From: DAOUMF01 sp034411955
GTDB lineage: Bacteria > Chloroflexota > Dehalococcoidia > SM23-28-2 > RBG-16-64-32
DNA length: 42,972 nt
Assembly: GCA_034411955.1 (NCBI GenBank)
Contig: DAOUMF010000067.1
Location: forward strand, 1-42,972
Direction: 5' to 3'
Below the pieces are notes generated by a model. It searched no databases and was not told the origin of the DNA. It was given only the letters and a program-made list of their open reading frames with translations. The translations under genes were made by a program, and so were the position numbers. Positions 41,568 through 42,972 of the stretch are shown piece after piece. Position 1 is the stretch's first letter. Each line of letters opens with the position of its first letter.

Positions 41568-42972
41568 ATGACGCAGGAGCGGACAGCCGGAAAAGAGCGA
41601 GGCGTAGCAGTCCTTGAGCCGCCTCCATGCGTCCGGACGAGCATACCCGATCTCGGCCGCGTTCGGGGTCAGCTCGTCGAGCTTAACCCGACGCGGTTCA
41701 TGCCGTTGCCCTACCCCTACAATACCCCGGACGACCAGTTCTCCATCAAGCCCCTGCCCGAAAGCGCGCGGCAGAACCTGGAGTGCGACCTGGACGGCAC
41801 CACCGCTATCCAAATTCCCCGGCCGAAGACGCGGGCGCAGGGGGAGGAGCTGGTAGCGAAGTTCATCAACGGCCTCAGGAAACTGTTTTCCGCCAACGAC
41901 GACTGGACCTTCCTGCAACCTCTTCTGCTCCGCCTGGACTACTGCGCCAAGTGCCAGGCCTGCGCCGAGGCCTGTCCGGTGTACGTGGCCAGCGGCAGGG
42001 AGGAGATCTACCGTCCCACCTACCGCTCGGAGATATTTCGCAGGATCGTCAAGAAGTACGTCATGCCGGGCGGGTTCCTCAGCGGCTTCACGGCCGGGAA
42101 TATCGACCTGAACTGGCCGATGCTGGCCCGTCTCGCTGAGCTGTCCTATCGCTGCACCCTGTGTCGCCGCTGTGCCAAGTTCTGTCCCCTCGGCATCGGC
42201 AACGCGCTGATCACCCGACAGATCCGGGCGGTGTTCAGCCAGGAACTGGGCATAGCTCCTGCCGAGCTGCACCAGCTAGGCTCTGTGCAGCAGCTCAAGG
42301 TTGGCTCCAGCACCGGCATGACCCCGCTTGCCTTCGCCGACACCGTGGAGTTCATGGAGGAGGATGTCGAAGAGCGGGCGGGCATGAAGTTCAAGTGGCC
42401 CATCGACAAAGAGGGCGCCGATGTCCTCCTCATCCACAACGCGGGCGAGTTCCTCTCCTGGCCGGAGAACGCGGAGGCCTTCGCCATCATCCTGGAGGCC
42501 GCCGGCATGAGCTACACGCTCTCCAGCGATCTGCTCGGCTACGACTCTGTGAACTACGGCGTGTGGTACGACGACATCCAACTCGCGCGCATCGTCTTGA
42601 AGCACATGGAGATCGCCAAGAAGCTGGGGGTGAAGAAGGTCGTCATCGGCGAGTGCGGCCACTCGCACAAGGCGCTAATGGTCATCGCCGACCGGATCCT
42701 CACGGGCGAGATGAACATCCCCCGAGAGAGCTGCTTCCCGTTCCTGGAGGGCATCATCGACAGCGGCCGGCTGAAGCTGGATCCGGAGCGAAACCACTTC
42801 CCAGTCACCCTCCATGACCCCTGCAACGTGGTGCGGCTGATGGGAATCGTGGAGCCGCAACGGAGGATACTGCGCAAGATCGCACCGCAGTTTAGGGAGA
42901 TGTACCCGAACAGGACGGAGAACTACTGCTGCGGCGGCGGCAGCGGCTTCGCCATCTTCCAGGGGCTGAACT
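41568..42972 (+). CDS. HdrD/DsrK-like iron-sulfur protein, 3'-truncated by window edge
   Basis: The frame runs 468 codons from ATG 41568 (GGAGGT six bases upstream) to the window edge. A long N-terminal part of about 120 residues with no known motif precedes two ferredoxin-type [4Fe-4S] motifs, CAKCQACAEACPVY and CTLCRRCAKFCPLG. Further on come VIGECGHSHKAL, LHDPCNVVRL and YCCGGGSGF, the CCG-domain signatures of heterodisulfide-reductase subunit D and DsrK that bind a noncubane or special [4Fe-4S] cluster. Such proteins pass electrons to or from thiols, disulfides or the DsrC trisulfide. With an ArsR protein of persulfide-sensor type directly upstream, a sulfur or thiol redox role is likely. 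Membrane partners (DsrM/HdrE) would lie beyond the window. Confidence 0.9.
   Translation, partial: MTQERTAGKERGVAVLEPPPCVRTSIPDLGRVRGQLVELNPTRFMPLPYPYNTPDDQFSIKPLPESARQNLECDLDGTTAIQIPRPKTRAQGEELVAKFINGLRKLFSANDDWTFLQPLLLRLDYCAKCQACAEACPVYVASGREEIYRPTYRSEIFRRIVKKYVMPGGFLSGFTAGNIDLNWPMLARLAELSYRCTLCRRCAKFCPLGIGNALITRQIRAVFSQELGIAPAELHQLGSVQQLKVGSSTGMTPLAFADTVEFMEEDVEERAGMKFKWPIDKEGADVLLIHNAGEFLSWPENAEAFAIILEAAGMSYTLSSDLLGYDSVNYGVWYDDIQLARIVLKHMEIAKKLGVKKVVIGECGHSHKALMVIADRILTGEMNIPRESCFPFLEGIIDSGRLKLDPERNHFPVTLHDPCNVVRLMGIVEPQRRILRKIAPQFREMYPNRTENYCCGGGSGFAIFQGLN

Noticed and set aside
1..42972. CRISPR arrays, insertion sequences, integrases, phage genes or defence systems
   Set aside because: No regularly spaced direct repeats, transposase motifs, terminal inverted repeats or recognisable phage/defence proteins were seen on either strand. 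The NHL and DUF2298 repeats are protein-family repeats, not mobile DNA.

Overview
The window looks like a piece of a high-GC Chloroflexota (Dehalococcoidia or SAR202-like) chromosome. This is an inference from gene content: a DUF2298 / Agl23-type membrane family known mainly from Chloroflexi and archaea occurs in several copies, alongside CaiB/BaiF CoA-transferase, amidohydrolase-2, SDR and UxaA-type genes that are common in that phylum. Short gaps, 4-base start/stop overlaps and at least one apparently leaderless promoter are seen directly. No phage, transposase, CRISPR array or rRNA gene was seen.

Region 1 (1-13.6 kb) is an envelope glycan or lipid-linked sugar locus. Three large DUF2298 membrane proteins (one cut by the left edge) and an Agl23-like protein fused to an NHL beta-propeller sit with a dolichyl-phosphate-glucose-synthase-like GT2, a GtrA-like membrane protein and a SAM methyltransferase. 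Five of these genes form one leftward run, and the Agl23-NHL gene converges on it with only 6 bases between stop codons. At 13.7-14.0 kb lie two decayed remnants: the C-terminus of a fourth DUF2298 protein and, overlapping it on the other strand, the N-terminus of an MFS transporter.

Region 2 (14.0-21.1 kb) is a pentose catabolic locus with two divergent operons. ackA and a divergent phosphoketolase-family gene run left; a D-ribulokinase-like FGGY kinase and an L-fucose/D-arabinose-isomerase-like gene run right. Together they suggest sugar -> ketopentose -> pentulose 5-phosphate -> acetyl phosphate -> acetate + ATP. No ribulose-5-phosphate 3-epimerase is present in the window.

Region 3 (21.3-28.3 kb) is a tight rightward operon: sphingosine-1-phosphate-lyase-like PLP enzyme, class III omega-aminotransferase, M20 (PM20D1-like) peptidase, succinate-semialdehyde-type aldehyde dehydrogenase and Glu/Leu/Phe/Val dehydrogenase. 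It reads as an amine/amino-acid cleavage, transamination and oxidation pathway of unknown substrate.

Region 4 (28.4-37.2 kb) holds rightward catabolic genes: an acetolactate-synthase-like ThDP protein lacking the usual Mg-ligand Asn, an SDR, a C_GCAxxG_C_C redox protein, a CaiB/BaiF CoA-transferase, an amidohydrolase, an amidase and a two-subunit UxaA-type dehydratase/lyase.

Region 5 (37.2-43.0 kb) has a 48-residue FmdB-like zinc ribbon behind a promoter whose spacer is a perfect 21-base palindrome of CsoR/CstR type, two leftward lipoproteins sharing a domain, a tRNA-Lys(UUU), an ArsR regulator with cysteines placed as in persulfide sensors, and a DsrK/HdrD-like iron-sulfur protein running off the right edge. 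The operator and the ArsR-DsrK pair hint at sulfane-sulfur or copper-responsive control.
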